From Viridothelium virens (taxonomy: Eukaryota; Ascomycota; Dothideomycetes; Trypetheliales; Trypetheliaceae): a stretch of DNA of 64,000 bases. The notes below the pieces were generated by a model. It ran no database searches. It saw only the letters and a list, made by a program, of their open reading frames with translations, and had not been told where the DNA came from. This document shows, one piece after another, positions 1 through 12,369 of the stretch. Position 1 is the first letter of the stretch. The number at the start of each line of letters is the position of its first letter. The stretch spans positions 1 to 64,000 of the forward strand of contig ML991817.1 in NCBI GenBank assembly GCA_010094025.1. The letters are read 5' to 3'. The position numbers were made by a program, and so were the translations under genes.

Positions 1-3000
1 CCTCCCTCTCCGCCCCGGCAGGTCTTTCCATGACAAGCGAGATCGCTTGCACAACAATTTTAGCGTCGCTGAGAGCGTATGAATCCCCCACTCCCAATGC
101 AAGGCTATGCCTGTTTCCAGTTGTGCCTTTCACCTTGTGCGAGCAGGTATCCCTACATGTTGAGTGTGCCTCGTATGACGAAATACACCTGATCATAGCC
201 CTTGCAACGATCTCCACGATTAAATTGAGGTCCACATCATATCTCCCTCGACCGCGATTTGACAATCCGCAGGTTCACACCTACAATCGTTCAGCGCCAG
301 GAATCTTATATTGATGTCATATTCTTCTTGCTTCGTGGACACGTTTGACTTTGCTTCGTAGTGATGCGTTTTACATTCTTGTGGTAGAAATGATACCATC
401 TCGTTTGCCAAGGAGGAGTTGCCTCTTGTTCTCCATTGTCGCGCGTCTACTCCCTTTACCGGCAGCTTTATCTCCTCGAGGGTACTTCTGCCTCATTTCA
501 TAATGGCTTGCTGCGCTCGATGAAACCCATTGCTGGAGTATACCTTACTGTACCCTGAGCGTCACACGACTAGAATCTCATCAACTCTACCATTTGGTCC
601 GCTGCGCCCAAGAATCGTACGTAATCTTTTTCCTCTTCTTCTCATCGAACGTGACTCAGAATCCAGAAGCTGAAGAGACTCCCTCGACGTCGAAATACTT
701 GGCCTCTTCTAATAGCGGCCCGTATGAGTCATGGCTCTGCAAATCCGGTGTCCTTCATTTGGTAAATACCAGTTCTTGAGATTCTCCCGGGGTTATGTAG
801 TCATCAGCTTCAACCACCTACTGCCGTACCTATATATCTGAACCTCCATCCTGAATAATAGTCTGGAACTCGGGTCCTCACGCTCGTCTACGAATACCTC
901 CACATTGTTCACACCATCGACGAGCCTGAGCACTCTATCCTTAAGCTGCTGATATTTCTCTCCAATAGCGAATTAGAACCTTGGCTCAATTGTGCTTGGT
1001 TCTGGTTTTGTCGGATTCTTGGTGTCACAGTTTTTGGGAGGCATTCTTGTGGCCCTTCTTCACCATCGCTCCTGTCCAAGCGATTGAGTATGTCCTGTAT
1101 GAGCCATTGAAACTCGTCATATCCATAGAACCCGCTTTCCTGGTGCTTCGTTCTCAACAAATGGCCGGAGGACTTCTTGAAGATTCACCGTAAGAGTAAA
1201 CGTTGTCCCGGACGACTTGCTCCTTTCCTTTTTTTTTTTTTTAAATGACCCGCACCTTTCCCTTGATGCATCCGCCTTCATTGGGTTGCTTCCGGGTCCA
1301 TGAACGCCAACCTCTTATACTGCTTGTATGATAACCGATTGAGTCCACGGCTTGGTGCTGTCGGACGTTGCTAAGATTGCGGCTGGGGGCCACCCGACTC
1401 GTTCAGAGTGATAGCACTGACTCATTCAGTGCGATCCGTGTTTGTGTATCCATGCGGCTTTATTAATTCACGAAGGATACCTTCCGCCTGTGATGCAGAG
1501 TAGAACCCTACATTCTGTCCTTGTGTACGGACTCTCGCTGAACCCACATGATGTGCAATCTGCATAATGCGTCGATACGCGGTCAGGATTGGCCAATGAT
1601 GCCACTTGTTGCAAGGTCTATTGACGGGCCGGAGGAAAGGATGATTTTTCATTTTTCCCAGTACTTGGTATCTTGGACAAGACTATCCGTTCACGGCGAA
1701 CATTCGCCCAGTCTCCTCGATACAACGAACAAGAGCCAATAGCCATTAGCGTTATGACCCGCCGTTGTAGGCAGCAGCCCACCGATCAAATCCGCTTTTG
1801 CTTCTTTTGAGTTTTTAGCCTACTCCATAAGAAAATGGAACCTCGACGTTGTGGGCTCTCGCTAGGACTGCTCAGAAATTGCGCGAGCTCCGTTGTGCAA
1901 GAATTAGAGTTTCACGATATAGCAACGAGCTATCGGCCTGAAGGGAAGAGTCACATCGGTCCAAAGGAGCGCGGATACCCACTGTTGTTTATAAGCTCTT
2001 CAGCGACAGGAGCATGGAGTTGCCAAAGCATCTCGTGTGCCAGTCTTCAACCAAACGACTTCAATCCAAAAGCGTTGATTCCCTTGGGCATTCTATTCAG
2101 CTAGGCTTCGGCTCCGCGCTACTCCAGGATCGCACTCGATCATCTCCCACAAAGAGAATCGACTTTTGCGACGCCAGATCTCGGCTAACATCTTCCAATG
2201 AACGACAATGAGGCAAGATGCTTTGAAGTTGAGGGTGTCCGTCGCGCCGCGTCCATTAATGAGGAGGGAAGTTGTCATTGAATTGTGCAACAAGGAATAA
2301 AAGACGGCACAAAGAAAGATAAGGAAATGAGCCTCGTCGGCGGCTAAGCCAAGAAAGGCGTGCATGGCGGGCCGCTTACTTCCGTCCAGTTCAGAACAAC
2401 CTTGAACCCGGGCCAGACACGAGGACGCACATGCAGTTCACCGTTACGTCGTCAGGGTCTTTCTTTGCATATCTTAGCCGACTTTGAAACTAGGACTCGA
2501 CGTCTTGCTTAGACTTCAGTTGATCCTCTAACTCTATGTTGTCTTGCTCTCGCTGCAGACCCGCTGTGCCCGGCTCGATGAAGCGGCACGAAACGAGATA
2601 ATCCGAATCCGCCCGGCTCATATCTCGGAAAGATAAGGCCAACAAAGCTAGGTAGACGTGTATCGAGCATAAGCAGTGGATGGCTGGTTGTGCCTGCGCT
2701 TTGTGAGGTTCAGCTCTCGGCCGTCCATCTCTGCAAATGGTGAGGGCCCAATGCTACACAGCAATGATGTACACATGGGTTACAAAGATAAGTTCATCGC
2801 ATCTCATAGGCTCTTTTTCACCTTGCACATATTTCTATCTTTCGTCAGGCTCGTTTCACAGTTCACCCTTATCTTTCACTGGGTATTCTCCACCAAAGAT
2901 AGGCTGAGTCTGGCCCTCCTTTTCGCCCTCGCACCTCCCGTGTAACGATGTCTGGCTATCCGCTTCTAGTGCATGTAGGCGAATGTGAGTTTGGGGCCCA

Positions 3001-3279
3001 GTGCTGGGTGACTCGCAAGGATGCTCACGATATCCCACACCCGTGAGCCGACGTGGTGGAGCTGCTGCCAACAAAGCTCTATTTGTATGTACACCCCCCA
3101 GGTGCCCCCCTGATTCTGTACCTCCACAGCTTGCGGCATTTCAAAGCCTCGTGGGACCCCGGTCAATTTCTTGAGCTCCTCTCAAGATTTTTCTGGGAAT
3201 TTTTCTACTCGAATTGTTTCCCGTCACATAAAGTCGACACGCTCCGTTACACGTGGAGCTCGCCACTCAAGCCTCCACG
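1..3279. other. Intergenic stretch left of the ammonium transporter
   Basis: Only short open frames (under about 95 codons) occur on either strand. None shows a recognisable motif or a convincing set of splice sites. The last 700 bases hold GATA-type sites, listed separately. I see no gene, tRNA or repeat here. Confidence 0.6.
2597..2903. promoter_or_regulatory. Cluster of GATA-factor sites upstream of the ammonium transporter
   Basis: GATA cores lie at 2597-2602 (GATAAT), 2632-2637 (GATAAG), 2787-2792 (GATAAG), 2868-2873 (CTTATC, the reverse of GATAAG) and 2898-2903 (GATAGG). Further TATC cores are at 2621 and 2837. One more GATAAG lies farther out at 2318-2323. Fungal AreA/Nit2-type GATA activators bind HGATAR pairs upstream of nitrogen-scavenging genes. 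The clustering some 380-680 bases before the transporter start therefore suggests nitrogen catabolite control. This is inference from motifs only. Confidence 0.55.
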
Positions 3280-4677
3280 ATGTCGGCCACTGCGCCTAGC
3301 TGGCTTAACAATGGTGATAACTCCTGGCAACTGACAGCTGCCACCTTCGTCGGCCTGCAGTCTGTTCCCGGCCTCATGCTCATTTACTCGGGTATGGTCA
3401 AGCGAAAATGGGCTATCAACAGTGCCTTCATGGCATTCTACGCTTTCGCCATGGTACTCATCTGCTGGGTCGTCTATGCCTACAAAGCTGCATTCGGTAA
3501 ACAAATGTTGCCCTTCGTCGGCGTTCCTGGACCCGCCGTCCCAATGGACTACGAACTCGAACAAAGTATCCTCCCGGCAACAGGACTTTCAGGACAAGCC
3601 TTCCCAATGAGTACAATGGTCTATTTCCAGTTCGTTTTCGCCGCTATCACCCTTGTTCTTATCGCAGGAGCTTGGCTCGGCCGCATGAATTTCTTGGCCT
3701 GGATGATCTTCGTTCCCCTTTGGCTTACGCTCTCCTACACTGTTGGCGCATTCAGCATTTGGGGCGGTGGCTTCCTCTTCAAAATGGGAGTTATCGACTA
3801 TTCCGGCGGATACGTTATTCATCTTTCTTCCGGTACCGCCGGCTTTATTGGATCCTACTTCATCGGACCGCGCCTGCAGAGCGATCGCGACAATTTTACA
3901 CCCAACAACGTGGTTATGGCCCTCGGTGGCTGTGGCCTGCTCTGGCTAGGCTGGAATGGCTTCAATGGTGGAGACCCTTATACGGCATCCCCAGACGCCG
4001 GCGCCGCTGTCCTCAACACCAATATAGCCACCGCCATGAGCTTCCTGGTCTGGATGTCACTCGATATTCTCTTTTTCAAGAAACCCTCAGTCATCGGCGT
4101 AGTTCAGGGCATGATCACTGGTCTTGTCGCCATTACTCCCGCTGCAGGTGTTGTTGCCGGTTGGGGCGCTGTTATTATTGGCCTTTGCAGCGGTAGCATC
4201 CCTTGGGTGAGCATGAACATCTTCGGCAAAACACGTATCATGCATCATTTCGATGACACGCTTGGTGTTGTCCATACGCACATGCTGGCTGGCTCGCTTG
4301 GTGGCTTTCTTGTGGGCCTCTTTGCCACAGCGAAAGGGTGTGCGGCATTTGGGCTTACGAATAATGGTGGCGCGATTGATGGCAATGGCAGACAAGTCTG
4401 GTTGCAAATTGTGGGTGCGCTGTTCGTCATCGGATGGAATTTGTTCTGGACGCCAGCGATCCTACTCTTCATCAAATACGTCCTTCGAGTACCATTGCGG
4501 ATGAGTGAGGAGGAGTTGTTGATTGGTGACGAGGCTATCCATAATGAGACGGCATATACCTTTGAAGATAAGGTCGTGAGGACTCCGCATGTGTTGCATG
4601 GCAAGTATGGAGACGGGAATGGGGACATCGACATGGAGGCACAACACGGGATAGCAGAAGACGCGAAGAGGGATTGA
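3280..4677 (+). CDS. Ammonium transporter, Amt/Mep/Rh family
   Basis: Plasma-membrane ammonium transporter of 465 residues in one exon. The ATG at 3280 is chosen because the frame upstream of it has no other ATG. About eleven hydrophobic segments fill residues 15-420. The family's pore histidines are visible: H181 in the motif [11 protein letters not shown] and H332 in VVHTHMLAG, preceded by HHFDDTLG. The first twin histidine is kept, unlike in yeast Mep1/Mep3-type proteins. The segment [12 protein letters not shown] (about 220-231) is typical of fungal members. The cytosolic tail (about 420-465) is short and charged. GATA sites upstream suggest induction under nitrogen limitation. Which Mep/Amt paralogue this is cannot be settled by eye. 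Confidence 0.95.
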   Translation: MSATAPSWLNNGDNSWQLTAATFVGLQSVPGLMLIYSGMVKRKWAINSAFMAFYAFAMVLICWVVYAYKAAFGKQMLPFVGVPGPAVPMDYELEQSILPATGLSGQAFPMSTMVYFQFVFAAITLVLIAGAWLGRMNFLAWMIFVPLWLTLSYTVGAFSIWGGGFLFKMGVIDYSGGYVIHLSSGTAGFIGSYFIGPRLQSDRDNFTPNNVVMALGGCGLLWLGWNGFNGGDPYTASPDAGAAVLNTNIATAMSFLVWMSLDILFFKKPSVIGVVQGMITGLVAITPAAGVVAGWGAVIIGLCSGSIPWVSMNIFGKTRIMHHFDDTLGVVHTHMLAGSLGGFLVGLFATAKGCAAFGLTNNGGAIDGNGRQVWLQIVGALFVIGWNLFWTPAILLFIKYVLRVPLRMSEEELLIGDEAIHNETAYTFEDKVVRTPHVLHGKYGDGNGDIDMEAQHGIAEDAKRD

Positions 4678-5862
4678 CTTTAGCTTCTTTGAAGTCTTTC
4701 AATTGAAGTTTCAGACTGCTTGATTGCGTTATAAGAGCTTGTTCATATTGGAGTTGATTGCATGGGATATACCCCTAGCTTGCTAATGTCAATTATTTTC
4801 CCTTTCTAACATCAAATCCGCAAGTGAATCAAGATTTGGACTGCCGGGTACATGATGCAGAAGCGTAACTGCAGGTCTAAATGGAGAGACTACCTTACCG
4901 CGGTTGGGGGGGTTCCTCATCTGAAAGAATAAGCTCATCAGTCATGCTACTAGCGTTATGCGGCAAAAGGTGGAAAGCACAGATGGAGATAGGCATGGCC
5001 TTGCATTGGGGTGGGGGGATTCATGCGCTCTTCAGCGACGCTAAAATTGCTGTGCAGCCAATCCGATCAACTAGGTAAATTATGAGGACCGTCTTTGATT
5101 GGTGCCGCGCCGGCGACTGCAACCTCACCTCCCAAGCTCTACCGTGCCTGACCTCAACTCTGGCTAAGATCCTTTCCAAAATATCTTCATGACTTGTAGA
5201 CTGCGGGCTGGAGACGTTTCAGAGTTCACTGAAGCGTCAACCTGCCTACTACTCAGCTTCATGCACTGTATGAGTGTCTATTTAAAATTTTAATCACAAC
5301 ACCTTTCTACATCTAATGTCCACGGCATCCTTAAGGTGGGACCTTTTACGCCTATTTGCGAGATTTGCGCAAAGATCTTGACGAATTGAAATGTAATAGG
5401 ATTACTCTATAATCCTCCGTGTTCTCTTTAAGTAGCGACTCTCATTATTTGTACGAGACCACGCTATGCAAGTCGTAGAAATCGGACGCTGGAAGATGTT
5501 GCTTACTCTTGGCTTATGAAGTGTTTGTCAGAAACGAAGAGGCCGGCAAATCTAAAGAGGCTATGGAGCATTTAAAAATATGGGTAGATTAGAGATAGAC
5601 TACATGAGCCCTGGATTTTTCCGTGGAGGTACACGATTCTAGGTGCTACTCAATCAATGTATAGTTCTCCAAAGCCCGCTGACAATGAAGAGCAAATCCA
5701 TCGAGAATAAACGCCTTCAGCTATTAACAAATATCTGTCGGAAGCCAAAAACGTAGCATCGCTGTTGAAATCGTACATGCAAATATACAACAAGCAGGAT
5801 TGGGACCCAAACCCCACACGTACTGCTAGCAGGTCGTTCCGGACTTCTCCTGGTCACAGAAC
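4678..5862. other. Intergenic, no gene seen
   Basis: Separates the transporter from the convergent OSH3 gene. Only short open frames are present, with AT-rich patches near 5280-5300 that fit terminator or 3' UTR sequence. Confidence 0.6.
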
Positions 5863-8800
5863 TTATCGAAATACGTCCACTACGCCACTCCATTCTCCCC
5901 TCGCCCTCTCTTCCCAGTAGCCTTCCTTTCCCACCTTCAACTTCCACACCTCATCTCCACCTTCACCTTCCTGCACCTTCGTGAACCACCTCGGCCGCCA
6001 TTCATCCCCATGATCCTCCATGATTTTTCTCCGCGCTCTCTGTCTCTCCTCCAATCTTGCCTTCATCCCCTCCGCTCCATCCAGATCTCCTCCCTCCGCC
6101 GCCCTCTGATCCGGCCTCAATCTCGAATCCGTGACCGGCAGCTTCCCTTCCTCCAGACTCGTAATCTGATTCAAACTCGCTGCAAACGTCGTGAAACCGT
6201 ACCGGGACGCGGCATCCGGGACCAGCGCACCCGTCTTCCAGACCGTTGTCCCGGTATCCGCGCCATCGTTCGTCAGATTCAGATGCGTAGTCCACTTGCC
6301 TACGAGCCCAAGGGGAAGAGGAGCATTATCCGCATCATACGCCACCACGCTCACCTCCTCACTGCGTCCACTGAACATGCCTCCAGCCTTGAACGTCGCA
6401 ACCGCCTTCGCTCCCGTACTCTCACACACCATCGTCAGCGTCCCCGTCGGCTCCACATACTTCTCCCCCGCAATAATATTCCTCAAGAACGACGTCGGCT
6501 GTGCAAACGAGTAGCACTCCCCCCCAGCAGCTCCACCACCACCACCACTCGACTGCCCATGCAGCACGACCCTCACCCTCCCCTCCGTATTCAGCTCCGC
6601 GCTCTTCCCCCAAAACTTCTGCATCGGCAACGGCGCCTGCGCCAGCGTCCACGCCGCGCTCTCCGCCTGACACGCAATCCTCACCGGCCGATGCAGCACC
6701 TTCTCGGCCACGAACCTGAATCCCAAGTCCTCGCGCACGAGCTCGAACGTCTCGCCCAGCATGGGGTTGAACGGCTTGCGTATCGCGCGATCCTTGACGC
6801 GGTTGCTCGATAGCTGCGACACCGCGAACGCCGCGATGTGCAGCAGGCGCGACGTCGTTTCGCTGGCGGGGATCGACGAGGCGGCGTCCAGCAGTGAGGT
6901 GTATTCGAGGGATTCGGCGACGCGTTGGAGGAGCGAGAGTGGCTCGTTGGCCGAGACGGGCATCGAGATGGTGGAGAGGTCTTTGCCGACGTTTTTGCGG
7001 AGGAAGCCGATGAGGGAGGGGGGGGAGACTTTCGCGGGGGCGACGGTGGTGCGCCGGGCGATGCGGGAGGGGATAGGGAGTGGGGTGAGGGTTTTGGCGC
7101 GGAGGGGGAAGAGGCTGTGCTCGCTGTCTGTAGGGGATTTGCGGCCGATGCGCTCTTCGTCTTGGGATTCTTCTTCGTCGGTGCCGGCTTCGGAATCGGG
7201 ATTGGAGACAGCGTCGTCGAATTCGCCTTTGTCGGAGGTGCCGTCGCTGTCTTGGCGGATGGTGAGGATTTGAGAGGGACTCAGGATGCCGCCGTCTTCG
7301 GCATCAAAGAATTCTTGGGTTGATGCAGAATCTATGGAGAGGCGGGAAGCTCCAGATGGAGGGACGGCTGAGCGCCTCTGTTTGCTCTCGTTTAGAAGGG
7401 CAGAAAAGTCAGCAAGCACGGAATCTAGATCTCGAAGAATGACCTCGCAATGCTCAGATAATTTGCGGTCTGTTGAAAGATCCCTGTTAGACTTTCTACT
7501 TCTAGGTACGGAGATAGTTCCGTTTGGAAGCTGTTGAAGTGATTGTGTGCCGGCAGGCAATGGGACCGCGAGTTGTGCAGAGACACTACGTCGGAATAAG
7601 CCAGAAGGACTGACGCCGCCACTGCTGGGGCTCCGTTTCCAGAATGGTCTCTTCTCCGGCTTCAAATTATCATCTCCGAAATAGTCACTGGATGTCGATT
7701 CGGCCGGACTGGGAGTATCAGTGCCGCCAGGAGCCGAAATCGCGAGACCCGTATTGACAGGAGATAATCTTCTGGAGCCTTGATTTCTTGCTAATCTTCT
7801 GACGGCATCTTGAATGCCCGAAACTCTTCCAACTAGCGTCTCTACCTGCGCCCACTCTCGATCCTCTGCGTTACCTCCTCGCGCTGGGATTGTGAGACCG
7901 GAAGGCGTACTCGTGTTGATGACAGGAGATGAGACGGAGACTGTGGCATGGGCAGCCTTCTCCAAAGCTTCTCGCCACCCATCGAAGTCCTTCTTGTTAC
8001 CAGCTTTTAGATGCCATATTTCCGCCCCTGAATCAATTGAGATTTCTCGATTTTTCTCGTGGACGCCTACAGCTGCCAGAGAGAGAGGTACTGAGCCACG
8101 CAGAGCGGAGGACTGCCGATTGCGGTAATATGAAAGGGTACTGGTTTGAAAATCCAGTGAGAAGAATCTACGGGCATAGCCTTGGTTCTTTCTCCGTCTC
8201 TTTTTCAACAGAACACCGGTGTAAAATGTAGACCCCATAGGACTCTTCGACTGCTTTGCATGACCATGACCAGATCGAGGTCTTGGATCCGACAGCGTCC
8301 CCTTGTGTAGTTCTTGTGGCAATGCTTCAGAGGAATCAGATAGGGGAGCGAGCGCAGGACTGCCTTTTGAGTTGACGCTTGTTGGAACCGATCCTGCAAA
8401 AGCTTGCGAGAAATGTAGGTGGTGTCCTGATTTAGGCGGAGATTTGGTGGGATAAGTCATCAATACAAAGGTGACTTTCTTGGAGTTTTGCTTCGAAAAG
8501 GTATTGTCAAGCACCAGACCATACATCCCGCCTTCTCCCTCTGAGACATCATATGTGCCCATCGACACTTTTTCAGCTTCGCATCTTCCAGTCCAAGCGA
8601 CACACTTTAATCCAATACCCTGTAATTTGTCCACCACGGGATTCTCATTTTTTTGTGATCCGACAGACGATTTTCGCTGATCCGAGTTGCCCGTGAACGT
8701 GGATGGTTGACCGGCATCAAAGTTTCCAATCGCAGGTAGACTAGGTGTCAATTCGCTCGTCGCTGTAGGGTGTTTAAATACGCCGAAGTTTATCGACTTC

Positions 8801-8968
8801 TTATGAGGCTGAATGCTCCAAGAGATAGAATGCCCAGAAGTGACCTGAATCCATCGGACAAGGTAGGACTACGAACAACCAGCACCGTTAGCATAGCAAA
8901 TGATGCCGTCAAGGTACACGAGCTTCAATTACCTTGCTATGGATCACCAATTGCTCCATGCCAGCCAT
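5863..8968 (-). CDS. OSH3: Oxysterol-binding protein Osh3 (GOLD-PH-FFAT-ORD)
   Basis: Lipid-transfer protein of 1013 residues acting at ER-plasma membrane contacts. Exon 1 is 8933-8968 and encodes MAGMEQLVIHSK; a 64-nt intron (8869-8932) follows; exon 2 is 5863-8868 and opens with SYLVRWIQV. The start is supported by the match of this N-terminus to fungal Osh3 proteins, whose GOLD-like domain begins this way. Order: GOLD-like (1 to about 160), PH domain (about 229-320, GYARRFFSLD core), an FFAT-like EFFDAED near 530 for VAP/Scs2 binding, and a C-terminal ORD (about 650-1000) with KPFNPMLGETFE. The ORD fingerprint, usually EQVSHHPP, reads EKVLHRPV here, so one of the two PI4P-contacting histidines is an arginine. 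Convergent with the ammonium transporter gene. Confidence 0.93.
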
Positions 8969-10607
8969 ATTCGCATGGGTTAGCTACGTCAACAGGTAGC
9001 TTTCCACAGCCCCTTCTGTAGTTTATCAGAGTCGCGTCATGGTCCTTGCCTAGAATATTGGCAGAAAACGAGAGTTACTTTCCGGATGTCGAAGAAATTG
9101 GAGCAAAGAGGTCGGTATTCGTAGAGAATAGGCACGCGTTTTGGTGATTAGATCTGATGCGGCTAGGGCCGGGCCGGGGGTGGTCGGGGTCGGAATCGCC
9201 GCAATCAGATGTAGCCGTCAGCAAATACAGTACGAAACACCACGCCAATAGGAATCGCCTCGGCTTTATTTTTCAGTATATGAATCAGGCTAAGATTTGA
9301 GAGTCGTTGAGCACATAGAGAGTATGTTTTTTATCGGCCTGGGTTTCGTAGGCCACATCTCGTGATTACGCGTGTCACGGTCGAGCTAACTCTAAGCCAC
9401 TCCTTTCTTAGAACACAAGTAACGGAGACGCTGGCCCCTAACCTTCCGCACGCTTGGCTACAAGTTTGACCAGTCTCATTGAAAATCTTACATGTCAGGT
9501 TGGTGGAAGAAAGCCGTGTCTTTCGCATAGCAAGCCGATCGTTTCGTCGTCATCCCGGGTCTTTTATTTGTAGGAAGCTGAAGCTTTCGGGACAAGTAGG
9601 AGCGAAAATAGCTGATCTATCTGCATACCGTCTATGGAGGACTCCGTACAACTGGTGAAATTTCGAGCTGGGACGTTCAATCAACAAGGGACTAGCGCAT
9701 GACTAAGGTAGTTATAAAGTTGGCAGAAGATAACAAGTCTCGTGCACCATCCTGACATTGTTGCCCGAATCTCCGCGGGTTGGAGTTGGTCTCTCTTGCC
9801 ATTCAGCAACCGTATAGCTCTCCAGATACAGCAAGGGAGCCTAAACAGTGAAAACGCATCGAGGATGACAAGGAACCCTGCAGAGGCAGGCAACCAGCCT
9901 TCTCTTCGTCAGTTCAACTTCTTTGGCCGGTAACCTTAGTCGTAAAGAGCAATAATTCGAGGGTGACTCGGTAGCGTCGAAGATAGATGAGATATGTTCC
10001 TACAAAGGGCCCGGAGCAAGTTGCTCTATTGTCTTTCCGAGTTCTGTGTTAAGGAATGAAAAATCCCTGAGCTTGGGAGTATTTGTGCTTGAAACAGGCT
10101 GGTCCAGGGATAAATTTAGTAGCAACCTCAACGGCCTCCTTGTCCACCTCGGCTTCACCACCGGCTGTCACAGCTTGTACCGACATGTTACGATGAATTG
10201 CCACAGCGCTACTTCATATAGATGTTGCACAGATATCTCGGATGGCAAAAGGCCATTTCAGGAGCCTGGAGCCCTTCCGGTCTCGATACGCAGCCGCCTC
10301 AATCTACCGACTGTGACCTCCATGTAGACCGGACGTCTGCCGCTGCAAAGGCATCATCAACGCCATATGGACAGGCAAATCAAATGATTCCAGATACACA
10401 AATCTTACAATCGTGGGGCGACATCATATATTTTGGTTTCTGGTGTCTCATTGCGCTTTACACACGTCCCTTCAAGGTTAGTGGTTCATTCTAAAGTTTC
10501 CTGGGTTGGGGAAGCGAAGACGGTCATCATATTCAGCACCGTTTCTCTCTTAAAATTTGTATACACCCACAAAAATTTTCACATTGTTTTCAATCAATTT
10601 TAAGCTG
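8969..10607. other. Intergenic, no gene seen
   Basis: Upstream region shared by OSH3 (leftward) and the esterase gene (rightward). Open frames are short (at most 93 codons), unconserved to my eye and without supporting motifs. Confidence 0.55.
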
Positions 10608-11642
10608 ATGTCTCTCACACTTCCGAAATGGGTTTTTTTCTCTACATTCAGGGTGGCTTTTACGACTTTGGCCTTGCAGCTTACCCTCTCCTCTGCGCAC
10701 ACAGCTGAACAGACTTCCTCTTTGCAGAATCATCCAATAAATAGTCCCCGTCCTCGATGGTCAGGTTGGAGTCATATTGAAACCGTCTTCGTCTTCGGAG
10801 ATTCCTATAGCTCAACCGAGTTCGACTTAAAAGGGGCGCAACCAAATCCAGCAAACCCTCTTGGCAATCCTCCGTATCCAGGCTCAACTTCCTCAAATGG
10901 TCCAAATTGGGTGGATTTCATCACTACCACATGGAATGAAAGCTACATTAGGACGTATAATCTCGCAGTCGGCGGCGCTACCGTTGACTCAGATCTCGTC
11001 CCGCCCTTCCTGCCTTTTATCCCATCAATGAAACAGCAAATTGAAGACCGGTACCTCCCGATCTACGGGTCACCAAGCAAGTGGAACCCTAACACTACTC
11101 TTTTCGCAATTTGGATTGGCATTAATGACGTCGGCAACTCCTTTGCTAACAAAAACCCCACCCTCAACCCCGAAATATTCAAGGTATATAGCAAGCTTGT
11201 CGATAAACTCTACGTCTCCGGCGCCCGAAAATTCCTGTTTCTCAACGTTCCTCCCCTCGAGCTCACTCCACGTACCGTTGCGCAGGGTCCCGATGCCCAA
11301 GCTACCGAGAAGGCCGACATTGCGGACTTTAATTACCGCCTCGATAAACTCACACAGAACTTGACAAGCACTTATTCGGATGCTCATGCCATGCAATTCG
11401 ATGCATACAAGCTCTTTTCCAAGATTCAGGAGAACCCGACGGCGGTCGCCGAAACGATGGGGTACAAAAATGTTACGGACTGGTGTTGGCATTATGAAAA
11501 CGGGACACCAAAATGGGATACGTTTCATCCTAGATGTGGTGTTGCAGTGAACGAGTATCTGTGGCTGAACAATCTGCATCCCACGTATCCTATTCACAAT
11601 GCGACGGCGCATTCCATTGCGGTACAATTAGCCCGTTCATAG
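10608..11642 (+). CDS. Secreted GDSL-type esterase, CE16-like
   Basis: Single-exon protein of 344 residues. The ATG at 10608 gives a signal peptide (about 1-31: basic start, hydrophobic core, cleavage near SSAHTA). An open extension upstream lacks ATG. SGNH/GDSL blocks are visible: block I FVFGDSYSS with nucleophile Ser66, block II YNLAVGGA (Asn118), block III GINDVGN, and a C-terminal block V NNLHPTYPIH with the catalytic His. The residue three before that His is Asn where the classical family has Asp, so the His may lack its usual partner. Members of this family remove acetyl groups from plant polysaccharide fragments; the substrate here is unknown. Several NxT/S sequons (NES, NTT, NAT) fit an extracellular glycoprotein. 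Confidence 0.88.
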   Translation: MSLTLPKWVFFSTFRVAFTTLALQLTLSSAHTAEQTSSLQNHPINSPRPRWSGWSHIETVFVFGDSYSSTEFDLKGAQPNPANPLGNPPYPGSTSSNGPNWVDFITTTWNESYIRTYNLAVGGATVDSDLVPPFLPFIPSMKQQIEDRYLPIYGSPSKWNPNTTLFAIWIGINDVGNSFANKNPTLNPEIFKVYSKLVDKLYVSGARKFLFLNVPPLELTPRTVAQGPDAQATEKADIADFNYRLDKLTQNLTSTYSDAHAMQFDAYKLFSKIQENPTAVAETMGYKNVTDWCWHYENGTPKWDTFHPRCGVAVNEYLWLNNLHPTYPIHNATAHSIAVQLARS

Positions 11643-12369
11643 TGCTGTACTGGGTGGCTTTTCAACCGCGTGAGCGTTCTTTTAGCTTTGTACTACGGAC
11701 TAATAGGTTTTGGGCGACTGATGAGAATAGCTTGCCACGACAAACTCAAGATAGAGCGCTTTACCACGCACCCTCTCATGGACTGCAAGGACATCTCGAA
11801 CTACTCCATCCTAAGACTAGACCTCCTTTGTTGAATCATGAGCATGGCTCTATTCATGCGAATTATCCCCTGACAGCTCTTACATCTATTTGAAGAAGCA
11901 TTGGGCTAAAATGATGCGGTCTCCTTATGCATTCGCCCTACAGTGGCATTTTTCTCAACACTAGGACGACCCTGATCATCTTATGTCAGCCATTCAATCC
12001 ATGATCAGAGAAACGCTCTGCGTGTTCGCCGCGGGAGGTTGCGGAAATTTGCCTCGCGTCTGCGTCTATTGACTTAGAAGCGTGGTCCTATCTTGAGGAT
12101 CATTTTACTGAATGATCTTGCTAGATTTGACTTGACTCAATATGTATATGAAACACTACAAACTATGAGAAAGATGGGACCGATAGCAGTCCCTCTCTGC
12201 AGCAGTGAGTTTTCCTTTTGAATATAGAAGAATGTCTGAAAAATATAGCGGAACTAGCGTACACATTCAGGCCAGCTACCATCATACGGTGCATCAATAT
12301 AGGTAAAGCATGTAGAGAGACAGTCTCCCATGAAAGAATTGGATGCAGGGTTCATCCTACCGGATGGGC
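11643..12369. other. Intergenic, no gene seen
   Basis: Lies between the convergent esterase gene and the LPxEIRN gene. No credible open frame or repeat. Confidence 0.6.

Noticed and set aside
6010-6813. 267-codon frame antisense to OSH3
   Set aside because: Arg/Pro/Leu-rich translation opposite a conserved ORD; a typical shadow of GC-rich coding sequence.
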